A stretch of 64,000 nt of DNA from Waddliaceae bacterium (GCA_002709385.1 PAQS01000040.1:62001-126000), one strand, 5' to 3'. Positions 19,294 to 29,222 are shown, counted from the stretch's first letter. Notes: generated from the letters alone by a model not told the origin. Numbers and translations: made by a program.

Positions 19294-21516
19294 ATGAAAA
19301 AAAAGCTAGCAGTGAGTAAAAGAACGGATAGTGTTACTGGTCAGGGTTATTCTTCTGATATGGAGCAGGATGCTTTATTGGGGCATGATGAAAATTGGGA
19401 GGGTGATGAAGGTTCTGCTGGCACTTCTTCTGGAAGAACGCATAGACGTTTCGCTGTTCCACCAATTGTGAAAGATGAAAGTGTACAGGCGATATTTGAT
19501 CAATTAGATGTACGTAAAATCTATTTAGGTCTTAGACGTCGTCTATGGTTGATGGTGAGTTCGGGGATTATGCTTGGGCTAATATTCACTGTCATATCCT
19601 ATATGTTTCTTAATAAATACAATTCCACAGCTCTACTTTTACATGTTCAAAATGCGACTGAAAGAAGCAATACAGCCTACAATCCGCCTAAATTCAACTC
19701 TCAAACAATAGTGGAAATGTTGCGTCAACCACAACACTTTCAAGCTGCAAAATCTATATTAGGTCTTGATTTAACCGTTGCAGAAGTTGCCTCAATGGTG
19801 AATCTACGCTCTACCCGAACATCTAATTTACTTGCATTGACTGTAACTGCGGATAACCCGAGTTTAACTGTAGATTTAGTGAATACTCTTGCTCAAGTTG
19901 CTGTAAAGAGCAGTAAAGATCTCCATTTTCGTCAGGCTCAATCAGCTTATGAGTATTTTACCAATGAGTCTGAAGAAGTACGCAAAAAGCTTTTAGATTT
20001 GGGTAGACAAATCAATGAATATAAGTCAGAGCATAAGCTTTTTGAGGTGGATGCAGAAGGTCAAATGGCATCAGGCCTTTTCTCCTTACAGAAAGAGTTG
20101 CAGCAAGCAAACATTGATTTTCAAACTTTATCAGTTGAGTTTGAAAACCTTGAGCGTGAAATTACTAATATGCCCGACATGATTGTTCGTTATGAGTATG
20201 AGCAAAGCCCGCTCAAAGGACGAATTTCTAGTACAGAAATGAGTTTATTAGATGCACGTACAAAATATGGTCCAGATAACCCTAAAGTACTCCAGGTTGA
20301 AGAAGAATTACGCCAATTGCGTCGTTTAGCTTCTGAAGGGCAGCACGGTGAGAACAGTCAACAAGTATACGAGAAAAATCTTCTAAAAGAAGATCTCAGT
20401 GTACAGTTGATGCATTTAGAAGGTAAAGTGCGCGCTGCTAAAAAGCGTCGAGATACAGTTAAAGAAGATTTAGAAACAGCTCTTATGAGCTATGATGATA
20501 TTCCTCGCGAGCAAATGATGCTAGCTCAGCTTGTTCAACGTCGCGAAGCAGTAAAAAATGAACTTGGTTCATTGGAAGATGCACGTCGTGCTGCTGAAGT
20601 TTCTATGGAAACTCGTCGTGGTGATTTAGAAATTTATCAAGCTGCAGAAAAAGCAACACCTGTTGGTGGCTTCATGATCCGTTACTTTCCTTTTGTAGGA
20701 TTTGTATTAGGATTTGCTGCGGTAGCATTTTTTATTCTTCTCTTTGAATTATTTGATCGACGAGCTCGAACTACAAAGCAGTTAACGCTCAGCTATACGG
20801 TGCCTTGTATTCTTGGAATACCAAACTTGCCTGGTTTAACTGACGATAATAGTGATGACACCTTCTTATTTTTTACTCGTTCTTTAGCTGAACGTTTAGA
20901 AAGAAATATCCATCGTAAGCACATAAAATCTATTACATTTACTAGTGCGACCTCTGGAGAAGGAAAGACATCACTTTCATATCACTTGGCTCGTTACTAT
21001 AACCGCTTAGGGATCAAGACAGTCTTTGTTGAGTTTGACTATCGAAAGAATCGTTACTCAGAGAATGAAGCTGCTGAGACAGCACAAATTAGCCGCTACC
21101 TTCGAGGTGAAGCTGCATTAGCAGATATTATCGTTCCTGGTAACCCTGATTCTCTTAAGGCTGGATTTGACAGCGAAATGAAAGAACTTGTGCAGTCTGG
21201 ATATATGGAAAGACTATGGGAATCGTTAAACGAATCCTATGACCTAATCATTATCGATGGACCTGCAATGATTGATGATGACTATGCAGTGAATATTGCT
21301 GAGCTCACAGATGAATGTGTTTTTGTTATGAACTCTAGCAAAACACAAAAAGCGTATGCAGACGAAAGTTTACGTATATTAGAGCAAAGTGGGGTGCGAC
21401 CATGTGGGATCGTACTTAATGAAATGTTACCACTGTATATTGAAGATCCGCGAGTCAAACGGCAATGGGAAAGAGATCGATGGAATCGAAAATCTGGTAT
21501 TTTTCCTTGGAGCTAA
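19294..21516 (+). CDS. Wzc-like polysaccharide co-polymerase with BY-kinase-type ATPase domain
   Basis: The 740-residue inner-membrane protein has two membrane segments (about 86-108 and 463-485) around a periplasmic Wzz domain with long coiled coil. A cytoplasmic CpsD/Wzc-type domain follows: Walker A TSATSGEGKTS near residue 552, Walker A' VFVEFDYRKN, and Walker B LIIIDGPA. Such proteins control chain length and open the Wza channel. The C-terminus lacks the tyrosine cluster of classical BY-kinases: the last 40 or so residues have one Tyr. The Walker A' region is also unusual (EFDYRKN, not DxDxRxP). Kinase activity is therefore uncertain. The Wza-like gene follows immediately. Confidence 0.85.
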   Translation: MKKKLAVSKRTDSVTGQGYSSDMEQDALLGHDENWEGDEGSAGTSSGRTHRRFAVPPIVKDESVQAIFDQLDVRKIYLGLRRRLWLMVSSGIMLGLIFTVISYMFLNKYNSTALLLHVQNATERSNTAYNPPKFNSQTIVEMLRQPQHFQAAKSILGLDLTVAEVASMVNLRSTRTSNLLALTVTADNPSLTVDLVNTLAQVAVKSSKDLHFRQAQSAYEYFTNESEEVRKKLLDLGRQINEYKSEHKLFEVDAEGQMASGLFSLQKELQQANIDFQTLSVEFENLEREITNMPDMIVRYEYEQSPLKGRISSTEMSLLDARTKYGPDNPKVLQVEEELRQLRRLASEGQHGENSQQVYEKNLLKEDLSVQLMHLEGKVRAAKKRRDTVKEDLETALMSYDDIPREQMMLAQLVQRREAVKNELGSLEDARRAAEVSMETRRGDLEIYQAAEKATPVGGFMIRYFPFVGFVLGFAAVAFFILLFELFDRRARTTKQLTLSYTVPCILGIPNLPGLTDDNSDDTFLFFTRSLAERLERNIHRKHIKSITFTSATSGEGKTSLSYHLARYYNRLGIKTVFVEFDYRKNRYSENEAAETAQISRYLRGEAALADIIVPGNPDSLKAGFDSEMKELVQSGYMERLWESLNESYDLIIIDGPAMIDDDYAVNIAELTDECVFVMNSSKTQKAYADESLRILEQSGVRPCGIVLNEMLPLYIEDPRVKRQWERDRWNRKSGIFPWS

Positions 21517-21543
21517 AACGTGGTAGTTAAGGAGGCTGATCTA

Positions 21544-22659
21544 GTGAGAGATCGAATTGGATCCCCAATGAAAGAAAAAATATCTAGGCTCTTTAGCACA
21601 CAAATATTTTGCGTTATGCTTTGCTTTTTCATGGTAGGATGCCACCCTCCAAGTAAAAAGTCTGCCGTATTGCTAAACACTCCTGAAAGAAAAGTAGAAA
21701 AGCCAGTTGCGATAGAAAAGAAAAAAGAGCTTGAAGTAGCTACTGAGTTACCCGAATCTTATTTTCTATCTTATGACCCTAAAGAATACTTGGTATCTGT
21801 AGGAGATGTTTTAGAAATCTCTATATTTGGACACCCAGATACGATCGTAGAACAGGTTCCTGTAGCTCCAGATGGCTTTCTCTATTATATGTTTTCAGAT
21901 GGAATTTATGCCGAAGGACATACTTTAGATGAGTTGAGTGATGATATAGAAAGAAGAGTACGTCATCTTTTCTCTAACCCAGAAGTTACTGTGATTCCTC
22001 GACGTATTGCATCAGCACGCTATGTTGTTTTAGGTAAAGTAAGAGCTCCAGGTGAGTATGAACTTTTTTCATCGGTTACTCTTCGTCAGGCAATTGCAGA
22101 AGCAGGTGGCTTAGAAAGCGCTTTGGTTGAGGGGACTTCTATACAGGCGGCATCTCTTAGCCAGTCTTTTATTATTCGTGATGGAAAAAGACTTCCTATC
22201 GACTTTGAAAAAGTCATGAATACTGGTGATAACAGTCATAATATTTATATAAGGCCAGGTGATTACATCCATATTGCATCAGCATTATCACAGCAAGTAT
22301 ATCGCCTTGGTGCAGTGAGAGAGCAAAGACCTGTTCCATATAAAGATGGAATGACAGTAATTGGTCTTTTGTCAGGATCGACCGATGGTAGTGGAGGCTT
22401 AATTCCAGATTCAGCAAAAGGTCGTGTCGTTATTTTACGCGGTATAAAAAATAACCCTACTCCAATCCCTGTTGATGTATCTGCAATTTTAGCGGGTACA
22501 GCTACAGATGTCTATTTAATGCCTGGAGATGTGGTTTATGTTCCACCTAAGCGCTTTTTGTTCATGAGAACATTAGTTCGCTTGGCTATAGAGACTTTTG
22601 TAAGAGCGTTTGGTTCTTCTGCAGGTCTTTATTATGTGGGTGATGAGTTGCTTAAATGA
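21544..22659 (+). CDS. Wza-like outer-membrane polysaccharide export lipoprotein
   Basis: The roughly 371-residue protein begins with a signal peptide and the lipobox FFMVGC, so it is probably a lipoprotein. A Poly_export domain follows (YLVSVGDVLEISIFGHPD to the VTVIPRR region), then two SLBB domains (YVVLGKVRAPGEYELFSS and VYRLGAVREQRPV) and a C-terminal amphipathic segment (LVRLAIETFVRAFG), as in Wza. I chose GTG 21544 because GGAGG lies eight bases upstream. GTG 21520 and ATG 21568 are weaker. It forms the outer-membrane exit for the polymer with the Wzc-like protein encoded just upstream. Confidence 0.9.
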   Translation: MRDRIGSPMKEKISRLFSTQIFCVMLCFFMVGCHPPSKKSAVLLNTPERKVEKPVAIEKKKELEVATELPESYFLSYDPKEYLVSVGDVLEISIFGHPDTIVEQVPVAPDGFLYYMFSDGIYAEGHTLDELSDDIERRVRHLFSNPEVTVIPRRIASARYVVLGKVRAPGEYELFSSVTLRQAIAEAGGLESALVEGTSIQAASLSQSFIIRDGKRLPIDFEKVMNTGDNSHNIYIRPGDYIHIASALSQQVYRLGAVREQRPVPYKDGMTVIGLLSGSTDGSGGLIPDSAKGRVVILRGIKNNPTPIPVDVSAILAGTATDVYLMPGDVVYVPPKRFLFMRTLVRLAIETFVRAFGSSAGLYYVGDELLK

Positions 22660-22679
22660 TGCAAGAGGAATGAATTCCA

Positions 22680-25478
22680 ATGAGTACGGAAATGAACAAA
22701 TACAAAATTTTAGCTCCGTTATTGTGGCTCTTGTTTTCACTTCATGCTCTTAATGGAGATGAAAGCTCTCTTTCTCAAGATGAAAGTTTTTGGGAAGGAG
22801 TACCAAGTTTTGATGAAATTATGGAAGAAGTCATTGAAAAAAACCTAGATCAGGTTGAGTCAAAACCTCTTGCAAAAGAACAAATAAATAAATCTGAAAA
22901 TTCTACAGAAGAAATACTGGTAGAGTCACAAGAAAATGATGAAGAAACAGAAAATTTAGATGATGAGAGTTTAGAGCTTAATGAGACAGCTGAAACAAAT
23001 AATGATGAAGTAAATACAAACATCAAAGAAGAAAAAATAGAGCCACTTGTTGAATCTGAACTTATAAATGACAATGTTATCATAGACGCTGAAGAAATAG
23101 ATAACGCACCACTTGCAGGTTCTCAAGTACCTTCAGAAATTTTTATAGAAGCAGAACATATTTCTCATGAAATGGGCATCGCAGAAACCCAGATTAATAC
23201 AAAAGAAGAGCTAACAGCCGATTCAATTAGCGATATAGAAAACAAAGAAGAGTTAATAGAGCCTTCTGCTAAAAAAGATAATGAAGATCTGTTGAAAGAT
23301 ACAATCGCTTCCGATTTAGAAGAAATCGATCAAGAAGCATTTAGCAAAGCATTATGGATGAGTGGAGCAAATGAAGCTTGGGATAATCTTGTCTCTTCTC
23401 TACTAAACCTCAATACTTCATTAACGAAACTCTACATGGAAGCCCCAGAAGAAAAAGATTTTCTTCAAGAAAATATAGATGAACCAAAGATAGAGAGCTT
23501 CATCACAGAAGAAGCACAATTTAATAATGAAGAACTTTTAGTAGAAGTCAGTGATACAATAAGTCCAACAGATTCTTTTATAGAGTCTTTTGAAGATAAT
23601 CATCTAGATCTTGAAAATATCGAAAATATCGAATTAGTAGTCGATGAAACAATTCTTGAAATGACAGAAGGTCTAGAGGAAGAAATTTTATCTTCTATAA
23701 ATGAAGAAATACAAGAAGAAGAAATAGAACTTCTTACCAATGAATTAGAATCTATTAATGAAGACTTAGATCAAGAACTTACAAATTCTTTAGTGATAAA
23801 GAATGAAGGTTCTGTAGTTACTATAGACAATCAAAATAAAGAGGATTTTCTGATTGAGAGTGAAATCGCATCTCTTGAAGAAATAATAGTAGAGCCTTCT
23901 TTGGAGAATTTTAATGAAGAAAATTTAATCACTACTATTGATTCTCAACTGATTGATGAGCTTTTCTTAGAAGAAGATATAGATAGTAAAAGCACGATCT
24001 CTGAATTAATAGAAAATACTGAATTGCCTTCAGAGCTTGTAATTGATGATTTACTCATAGATCTTAGCGATGAGTTAAGTGCCGAAGTTACTACCATCTC
24101 CAGCGATGATACTGATCGTTTACTTACAGAGACAGAAACTCAAGCAATTTCAAGTGAAGAAAAAATAGTGAAAAATCAGGACGAGCAAATAGATGCAAAT
24201 CCGATCATCGATAATGATAAAACCAATCAAAGTTCTTCGGGTACTTTCTTTCTTATTGGAGAAGAAATTGAAGAAGAAGAAAAAAGTTTACTTTCCGAAG
24301 GTAGTAAAAAAGAAGAAATTTTTGATTCCGCTGAAGAAGGTGTAATTGAGTTAGAGAATCTTCAATTACCAAATGATCTTGCAGATGTAGATTCTGAGGC
24401 AGACAATAATGACTCCGATATTGATTTAGCCACTCAGAGTGTAATTGAGGAGGAAGTAAGTAATGAACCTGACCCAGAGTTATTAAATATTGAGCTAGCA
24501 GAGTCTGTAGATCGTAGAAATTTTGATGTATTTGACTCTTCAAGTATTGTTGAGCAGGAACAAGATGCACCCGAGCAGTATAAACTTCGAGTAGGAGATA
24601 CTTTATTTATCTCCATGTATGGAGAAACTGATAGCGGAAGAACTGTAACAATTGATTCATATGGTTCGATTACATATCCCCTTGCAGGAAGGATTTTAGC
24701 TGTTGATTTGACAATTGATGAACTCAAACAGAAGTTAAATACTCTTGTTACTGAACAGTATAAATTTGCGATGATTAATGTTGTTCCAGTGTATTTTGGA
24801 GGGCAACAATATACGATTCTTGGGATGATACAGAGCCCTGGAAAAAAGATGTTAAATGGGCGAACCAACTTGCTGAATGCTATTAGTCAGGGTGGAGGTT
24901 TTGTTACAGGGTCTCATCGAAATAATGCCGTTGATCTTGCTGATTTAACACATGCTTTTGTTGCTCGCGATGGCGAATATGTTGCTGTTGATTTTGAAAA
25001 CTTAGTGGAAAAAGGTGATTTCAGCAATAACATCGAAATATGTAATGGGGACTATATATTTATACCAAACGCTCTTGTAAGAGATGTGTATATATTAGGT
25101 GAAGTATTGGCTCCTTCCACATTAGGATATAGAGCAAATGTTACTTTGATTGAGGCTATTGCTCAAGCTCGCGGCATGGCTCCTACAGCGGGAACTTATG
25201 CACATATCATTCGAGGATCTTTAACTTCTCCTAAAAGAATTAAGGTAAATTATTTCGATATTCTTTCTGGGCGCTTAGCAGATGTTGTTTTGCAACCTGG
25301 AGATATTGTCTATGTTCCACCACGACGTATGCTTGATGCAGAAGAGATCTTACAAGGAGCAATTAGGGCTTTTATGGGAGCTGCATCTGCAGAAGCTGGA
25401 AAACATTACTTTGAAGAATTGGAACCAGATGCTGCTGATGATAGTCGTAAGGGTATCGACTCGGTAATTCTGTTCTAG
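22680..25478 (+). CDS. Polysaccharide-export (OPX) protein with very long acidic N-terminal region
   Basis: Of 932 residues, about 1-24 look like a signal peptide (ILAPLLWLLFSLHALNG) with no lipobox. Residues about 28-620 are low-complexity, dominated by Glu, Asp, Ser, Asn, Ile and Leu, with almost no Cys, Trp or Arg. From about 635 a normal Poly_export domain (YKLRVGDTLFISMYGETD) and two SLBB domains (YTILGMIQSPGKKML, VYILGEVLAPST) follow, with a C-terminal tail like that of the preceding Wza-like protein (IVYVPPRRMLDAEEIL). The export part is firm. The acidic part resembles no domain I know and may be a periplasmic spacer, cation buffer or surface-exposed chain. It is 20 bp downstream of the first Wza-like gene. 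Confidence 0.82.
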   Translation: MSTEMNKYKILAPLLWLLFSLHALNGDESSLSQDESFWEGVPSFDEIMEEVIEKNLDQVESKPLAKEQINKSENSTEEILVESQENDEETENLDDESLELNETAETNNDEVNTNIKEEKIEPLVESELINDNVIIDAEEIDNAPLAGSQVPSEIFIEAEHISHEMGIAETQINTKEELTADSISDIENKEELIEPSAKKDNEDLLKDTIASDLEEIDQEAFSKALWMSGANEAWDNLVSSLLNLNTSLTKLYMEAPEEKDFLQENIDEPKIESFITEEAQFNNEELLVEVSDTISPTDSFIESFEDNHLDLENIENIELVVDETILEMTEGLEEEILSSINEEIQEEEIELLTNELESINEDLDQELTNSLVIKNEGSVVTIDNQNKEDFLIESEIASLEEIIVEPSLENFNEENLITTIDSQLIDELFLEEDIDSKSTISELIENTELPSELVIDDLLIDLSDELSAEVTTISSDDTDRLLTETETQAISSEEKIVKNQDEQIDANPIIDNDKTNQSSSGTFFLIGEEIEEEEKSLLSEGSKKEEIFDSAEEGVIELENLQLPNDLADVDSEADNNDSDIDLATQSVIEEEVSNEPDPELLNIELAESVDRRNFDVFDSSSIVEQEQDAPEQYKLRVGDTLFISMYGETDSGRTVTIDSYGSITYPLAGRILAVDLTIDELKQKLNTLVTEQYKFAMINVVPVYFGGQQYTILGMIQSPGKKMLNGRTNLLNAISQGGGFVTGSHRNNAVDLADLTHAFVARDGEYVAVDFENLVEKGDFSNNIEICNGDYIFIPNALVRDVYILGEVLAPSTLGYRANVTLIEAIAQARGMAPTAGTYAHIIRGSLTSPKRIKVNYFDILSGRLADVVLQPGDIVYVPPRRMLDAEEILQGAIRAFMGAASAEAGKHYFEELEPDAADDSRKGIDSVILF

Positions 25479-25511
25479 TAAGGAGTAAAGAACCTTATAG
25501 AGGGCTGGCTT

Positions 25512-26393
25512 ATGGATGAGCTTCAGCAGCATAAAGACATCGCTGTGATTATGCGCTCAAAAGATGAGCAGCCTTATATAGAGCACGCTTTGTGTAATCT
25601 AAATAAGCAAAGGAGTCAACATTTTACTCTGTATAATGTTGACTCTGGATCAACAGATGGTAGCTACGAAGCTGCCTTACGTTTTAATTCCAAGCCAGAA
25701 AATGTCTTTCAAATCCGACCTGAAGATTATATTCCAGGTAAAGTATTGAATGACATGATCGCAAAGACTAGAGAGCGGATCATAGTCTTTCTCAATGCAG
25801 ATGCTATTCCTCAAGATGAAAACTGGCTCGAATCACTCATTCAGCCAATTATTGAAGGAAAAGCTGATGCTACAATGAGTAAGCAAATAGCTCGGCCGTC
25901 GGCCTATTTTATTGTTAATTATGATTATGAACGAGCTTATGACTCGAAAAATATAGGTGGAGATAAGAACCCTTATTTCTTTTCAGCTGTTGCTTGTGCT
26001 TTTCGGCGAGATCTATGGGAGAATACCAAGTTTTATACAAAAGGTTTTTCAGAAGATATTCTTTGGTGCCAAGAGTGTAAAAGCAAAGGATATCGATTTA
26101 TGTATGTGCCTGATTCAATCGTCGAACATTCTCATAACTACACCTTGCGCCAGCTTTACAAAAGAAAGCTTATTGAAGGTGAAGCTGAGGTATTAATTTA
26201 TGGGAGTAAAGCATCAGCTCGACGTCAAACATATCTTTGTATTAGAGAGCTCACAAGAGATCTTCTCTATACTTTCAAGAATATAAAACTCCAAAAAGTG
26301 CCTTATAATATTTTATATCGTGTAGTTGCTCATCTAGGGTTCTATGCTGGGCATAAACGGGGGGCAGAAAAAATCAGACATGCAAAAAAGTAA
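25512..26393 (+). CDS. Family 2 glycosyltransferase
   Basis: The 293-residue GT-A enzyme begins with IAVIMRSKDEQPYIEHAL, then VDSGSTDGS and IVFLNADAIPQDENWLE, where NADA holds the likely DxD-type Asp. The pattern resembles rhamnosyltransferase-like GT2 proteins, with WCQECKSKGYRFMYVPDSIVEHSH towards the end. It closes the export locus and is 33 bp after the acidic OPX gene. Its 3' end overlaps the sensor-kinase frame by 14 bp if that gene starts at 26380. Donor sugar unknown. Confidence 0.85.
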   Translation: MDELQQHKDIAVIMRSKDEQPYIEHALCNLNKQRSQHFTLYNVDSGSTDGSYEAALRFNSKPENVFQIRPEDYIPGKVLNDMIAKTRERIIVFLNADAIPQDENWLESLIQPIIEGKADATMSKQIARPSAYFIVNYDYERAYDSKNIGGDKNPYFFSAVACAFRRDLWENTKFYTKGFSEDILWCQECKSKGYRFMYVPDSIVEHSHNYTLRQLYKRKLIEGEAEVLIYGSKASARRQTYLCIRELTRDLLYTFKNIKLQKVPYNILYRVVAHLGFYAGHKRGAEKIRHAKK

Positions 26394-29202
26394 AAATAAA
26401 GGAAGATATGTGACACTAATAAGAGCATTAAAGCTGTTAGGGGTTTTTACTAGTACTGCATGTTGCGTAATTGCTTTTGGATATTGGCAAGGGTCAATAT
26501 ATGTCCAAAAAGTAGCTCTTGGAGAAAGCTTAGCGCAAATAGGAGAAAATTCATTCCATGAATTAAAAGAAACATTAAATAATACTGAAGAATTTATCTA
26601 TTCACGTAATCTTGAAACAGAAAAAAATTTAGCTCCAACTGTTCAAAAAATACTTGGTTCAGGAACAGGTGTAGAAGGTTTTATTTTTTTGCGAAATCGA
26701 TCAAAAGAGTTTCGTGATCTACAAGGAGTAGAGTTGCACTACTGGGCTAATGACGAAAAAAGTGAGATTCGTGAAATAGCTCAAAAATTATCAAAAGAAC
26801 TGAAACGTTTCTTGGATATTTTTACACAAAAGAAAAGCTCCCATGAATTCACCTTTATTCCAATAGAAAATAGTCGTTTCTATTGGGTTTTGACACCGCA
26901 AGCAAGTATTGATAATGGTGTTTTTATTACAGTTTGGGATCCTATAGATTTTTTTCTATCTAGTATGAAAAAAAAGAAGATTACTCTAAGTTCTGTTGCT
27001 CCTTTTAATGGAAATCAAACGAAATTTATCAACAGAGTTCAGTCTATCCTTACCCTTCCAGATTTAGATCAACAATGGGAGCTTACAGCAAGAGCTGAAG
27101 GATTTCCGAAACCTTTAAGAAAAGGATCTATGATTCCTTTTATCTTAGCTCTTTTTGCGAATGTATCTTATATAATGCTCTTATTTTTAAAATCAAAGAA
27201 AGAAAAGGTTATAAAAACTGTAGTACAAAAAACAGAAGGTATTGGGGCTGAAGAGCGACTACAACTTATGTCTGATCTCAGCCGTGAAATTCGTATTCCT
27301 ATGGCGAGTATAATAGGATTGAATCATTTGCTTCTAAATAGCTCTTTAAATGCAGAACAAAGACTCTCTATCAATTTGATGCTAGATGCTGGAAAGGTAT
27401 TAATGGGATCTACTCGACACATACTTGATAGCATGATGCTAAATATGGGAGAGATAAAACCCAAATCAGAAGAGGTAAACGTTAGAGCTTTAATAAAAGA
27501 AGAGCTTGAGTATTGGGTTTATCAAGCACGAGAAAAAAATATAGAGCTGATTTTTGATTATCCTTACAGTATTCCTTCAACTTTTTTAAGTGATGAAAGT
27601 ATTTTAAGATGCATCATAAACTGTGCACTAAGTAATGCAATAAAATTTACTAGTGACGGTAATGTCAGAATACAAATTAGAAAAGGAAAAGGAGATGGTC
27701 TCAATATTCAAATACAAGATACAGGAATTGGAATAGATCCAAGCCGTATGGAAAACCTGTTTGATGAGAAATCTGAGGCCTATCAAGAAACAGTAAAGCT
27801 TTATGGAGGGAAAGGACAAAGCCTTTCTCAATGCCACAAGTTACTTCGAACAATTCAAGGAAATATCCAGGTTCACTCTATTCAAGATGAGGGATGTAGG
27901 GTCGAAATTGAAATACCCCTTTCTATTCTTAAACAAAACATAGATAAAAGACAAAAAATTCCAGAGCTAATTGATCGACGAGTTCTTATCATTGATGCAT
28001 GTGAAGAAGCTGCTTATGTTTTAAAAAATCTCTGTATGGATCTTGGTATTCTTGCAGAAGAAACAAATAATCCAATGATAGCATTGAAAATGATGCGCAA
28101 AGCTGTTGCTAATGATCAGCCTTACGATTTTGTTATGATTGATTACCACACTAATGGGTCTGTAGGAAAAGGCTTAGCAGGAATGATCCAAGCAAATCAA
28201 AAACTATGTAGTAGTTTTCTCGTTTTAACTACAGCACAGAGTATCTATAATTTACCTGATTCTATGAAAAATTTAGGATTCTCTTGTGTTTTGACTAAAC
28301 CAATTGACCTAGATGAGTTAAGTCATCATTTATTAGAATTAATCAACGAAAAAAATAGTGAAAATTCAGAATTTGAATCAAGTAAGATCTTTAAAAAATC
28401 CTTTTCAGGATATAAACCTATCATTGTTGCTGATAACAACAGAATGAATAGATTAACTATTAAAAGTATGCTGCAGGCACAAGGTTGCACTGTAATTGAG
28501 GCGAAATCAGGACGTGAAGTACTCGAAATTATAAAAAATGAAAAAGTAAGTTTGATTCTTATGAGTTGTTCTATGCCAGACATAGATGGCTTTGAAGCAA
28601 CAAGGCAAATTCGTGAAAGTGAACATGATATATCTAATAGAATTCCAGTTATTGCACTAACAACAGAAAATCAAAAAGAACACAGAGATACATGTATACA
28701 ATCTGGAATGGACGATTTCTTAAATAAACCTATAGAACCCTTATCTCTGATAGCTATTCTCAATAAATGGGTGCTAGAAACAAAAAAAATTAACATTGTT
28801 CATCCAATTTCTTTCATGACAGCGTCGAAAAGTGAAATGTTGGAAGCTTTCAAAAAAGATAAAATACTCAATCAGAACACTTTCAAATCGATTTGTCAGA
28901 AAGGACAATTCAAAGAAAATGAATCCTCTATACAGTTTATTCATTCTCTTCAGGAGTTAATGACAGAGCTTCATCAAGCAATAAAAGAACAAAATAAAGA
29001 AGACCTTGTCAGGCTTTGTCATGCTATAAAAGCTGCTTGTATATTTGTAGGAGCAGAAAGAATGGGACATATTGCTAAAGCACTTGAAGAGTGTGCAAAA
29101 GAAGAAAATTTTGAGCAATTTGTGATTCTTATGAATATGCTTGAAGAACACTTTGTTGAATTAGAAAGCGAATTTGATACGGTAACTTCTCCGACGATCT
29201 AG
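26380..29202 (+). CDS. Degenerate hybrid histidine kinase (HK-REC-REC-HPt)
   Basis: The protein of about 940 residues has two membrane segments around a periplasmic sensor region, a dimerisation helix pair, an HATPase domain (N-box NAIKFT, DTGIGI), two receiver domains and a C-terminal HPt. The H-box reads LSREIRIPM, with Arg (codon 27283-27285) where the acceptor His is expected. Receiver 1 keeps its Asp (28141-28143). Receiver 2 has Ser (28564-28566) in LMSCSMPDIDGFE at the Asp position. The HPt His (29020-29022, CHAIKAAC) is kept. It may be a phosphotransfer or allosteric protein, not an autokinase. ATG 26380 lacks a good ribosome site; GTG 26410, with AAAGGAAG just upstream, is a strong alternative. 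Confidence 0.85.
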   Translation: MQKSKNKGRYVTLIRALKLLGVFTSTACCVIAFGYWQGSIYVQKVALGESLAQIGENSFHELKETLNNTEEFIYSRNLETEKNLAPTVQKILGSGTGVEGFIFLRNRSKEFRDLQGVELHYWANDEKSEIREIAQKLSKELKRFLDIFTQKKSSHEFTFIPIENSRFYWVLTPQASIDNGVFITVWDPIDFFLSSMKKKKITLSSVAPFNGNQTKFINRVQSILTLPDLDQQWELTARAEGFPKPLRKGSMIPFILALFANVSYIMLLFLKSKKEKVIKTVVQKTEGIGAEERLQLMSDLSREIRIPMASIIGLNHLLLNSSLNAEQRLSINLMLDAGKVLMGSTRHILDSMMLNMGEIKPKSEEVNVRALIKEELEYWVYQAREKNIELIFDYPYSIPSTFLSDESILRCIINCALSNAIKFTSDGNVRIQIRKGKGDGLNIQIQDTGIGIDPSRMENLFDEKSEAYQETVKLYGGKGQSLSQCHKLLRTIQGNIQVHSIQDEGCRVEIEIPLSILKQNIDKRQKIPELIDRRVLIIDACEEAAYVLKNLCMDLGILAEETNNPMIALKMMRKAVANDQPYDFVMIDYHTNGSVGKGLAGMIQANQKLCSSFLVLTTAQSIYNLPDSMKNLGFSCVLTKPIDLDELSHHLLELINEKNSENSEFESSKIFKKSFSGYKPIIVADNNRMNRLTIKSMLQAQGCTVIEAKSGREVLEIIKNEKVSLILMSCSMPDIDGFEATRQIRESEHDISNRIPVIALTTENQKEHRDTCIQSGMDDFLNKPIEPLSLIAILNKWVLETKKINIVHPISFMTASKSEMLEAFKKDKILNQNTFKSICQKGQFKENESSIQFIHSLQELMTELHQAIKEQNKEDLVRLCHAIKAACIFVGAERMGHIAKALEECAKEENFEQFVILMNMLEEHFVELESEFDTVTSPTI

Positions 29203-29222
29203 CCTAGTAATGTGATATTAAC

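Noticed and set aside
22700-24540. Acidic region as a mis-translated non-coding repeat
   Set aside because: The frame stays open for over 600 codons from a signal peptide into intact OPX domains, with a ribosome-site start and no frame change visible.
24253-24868. Two minus-strand open frames of 105 and 144 codons inside the acidic OPX gene
   Set aside because: Products are low-complexity mirror images of the repetitive acidic coding region or of the OPX domain; no independent evidence.
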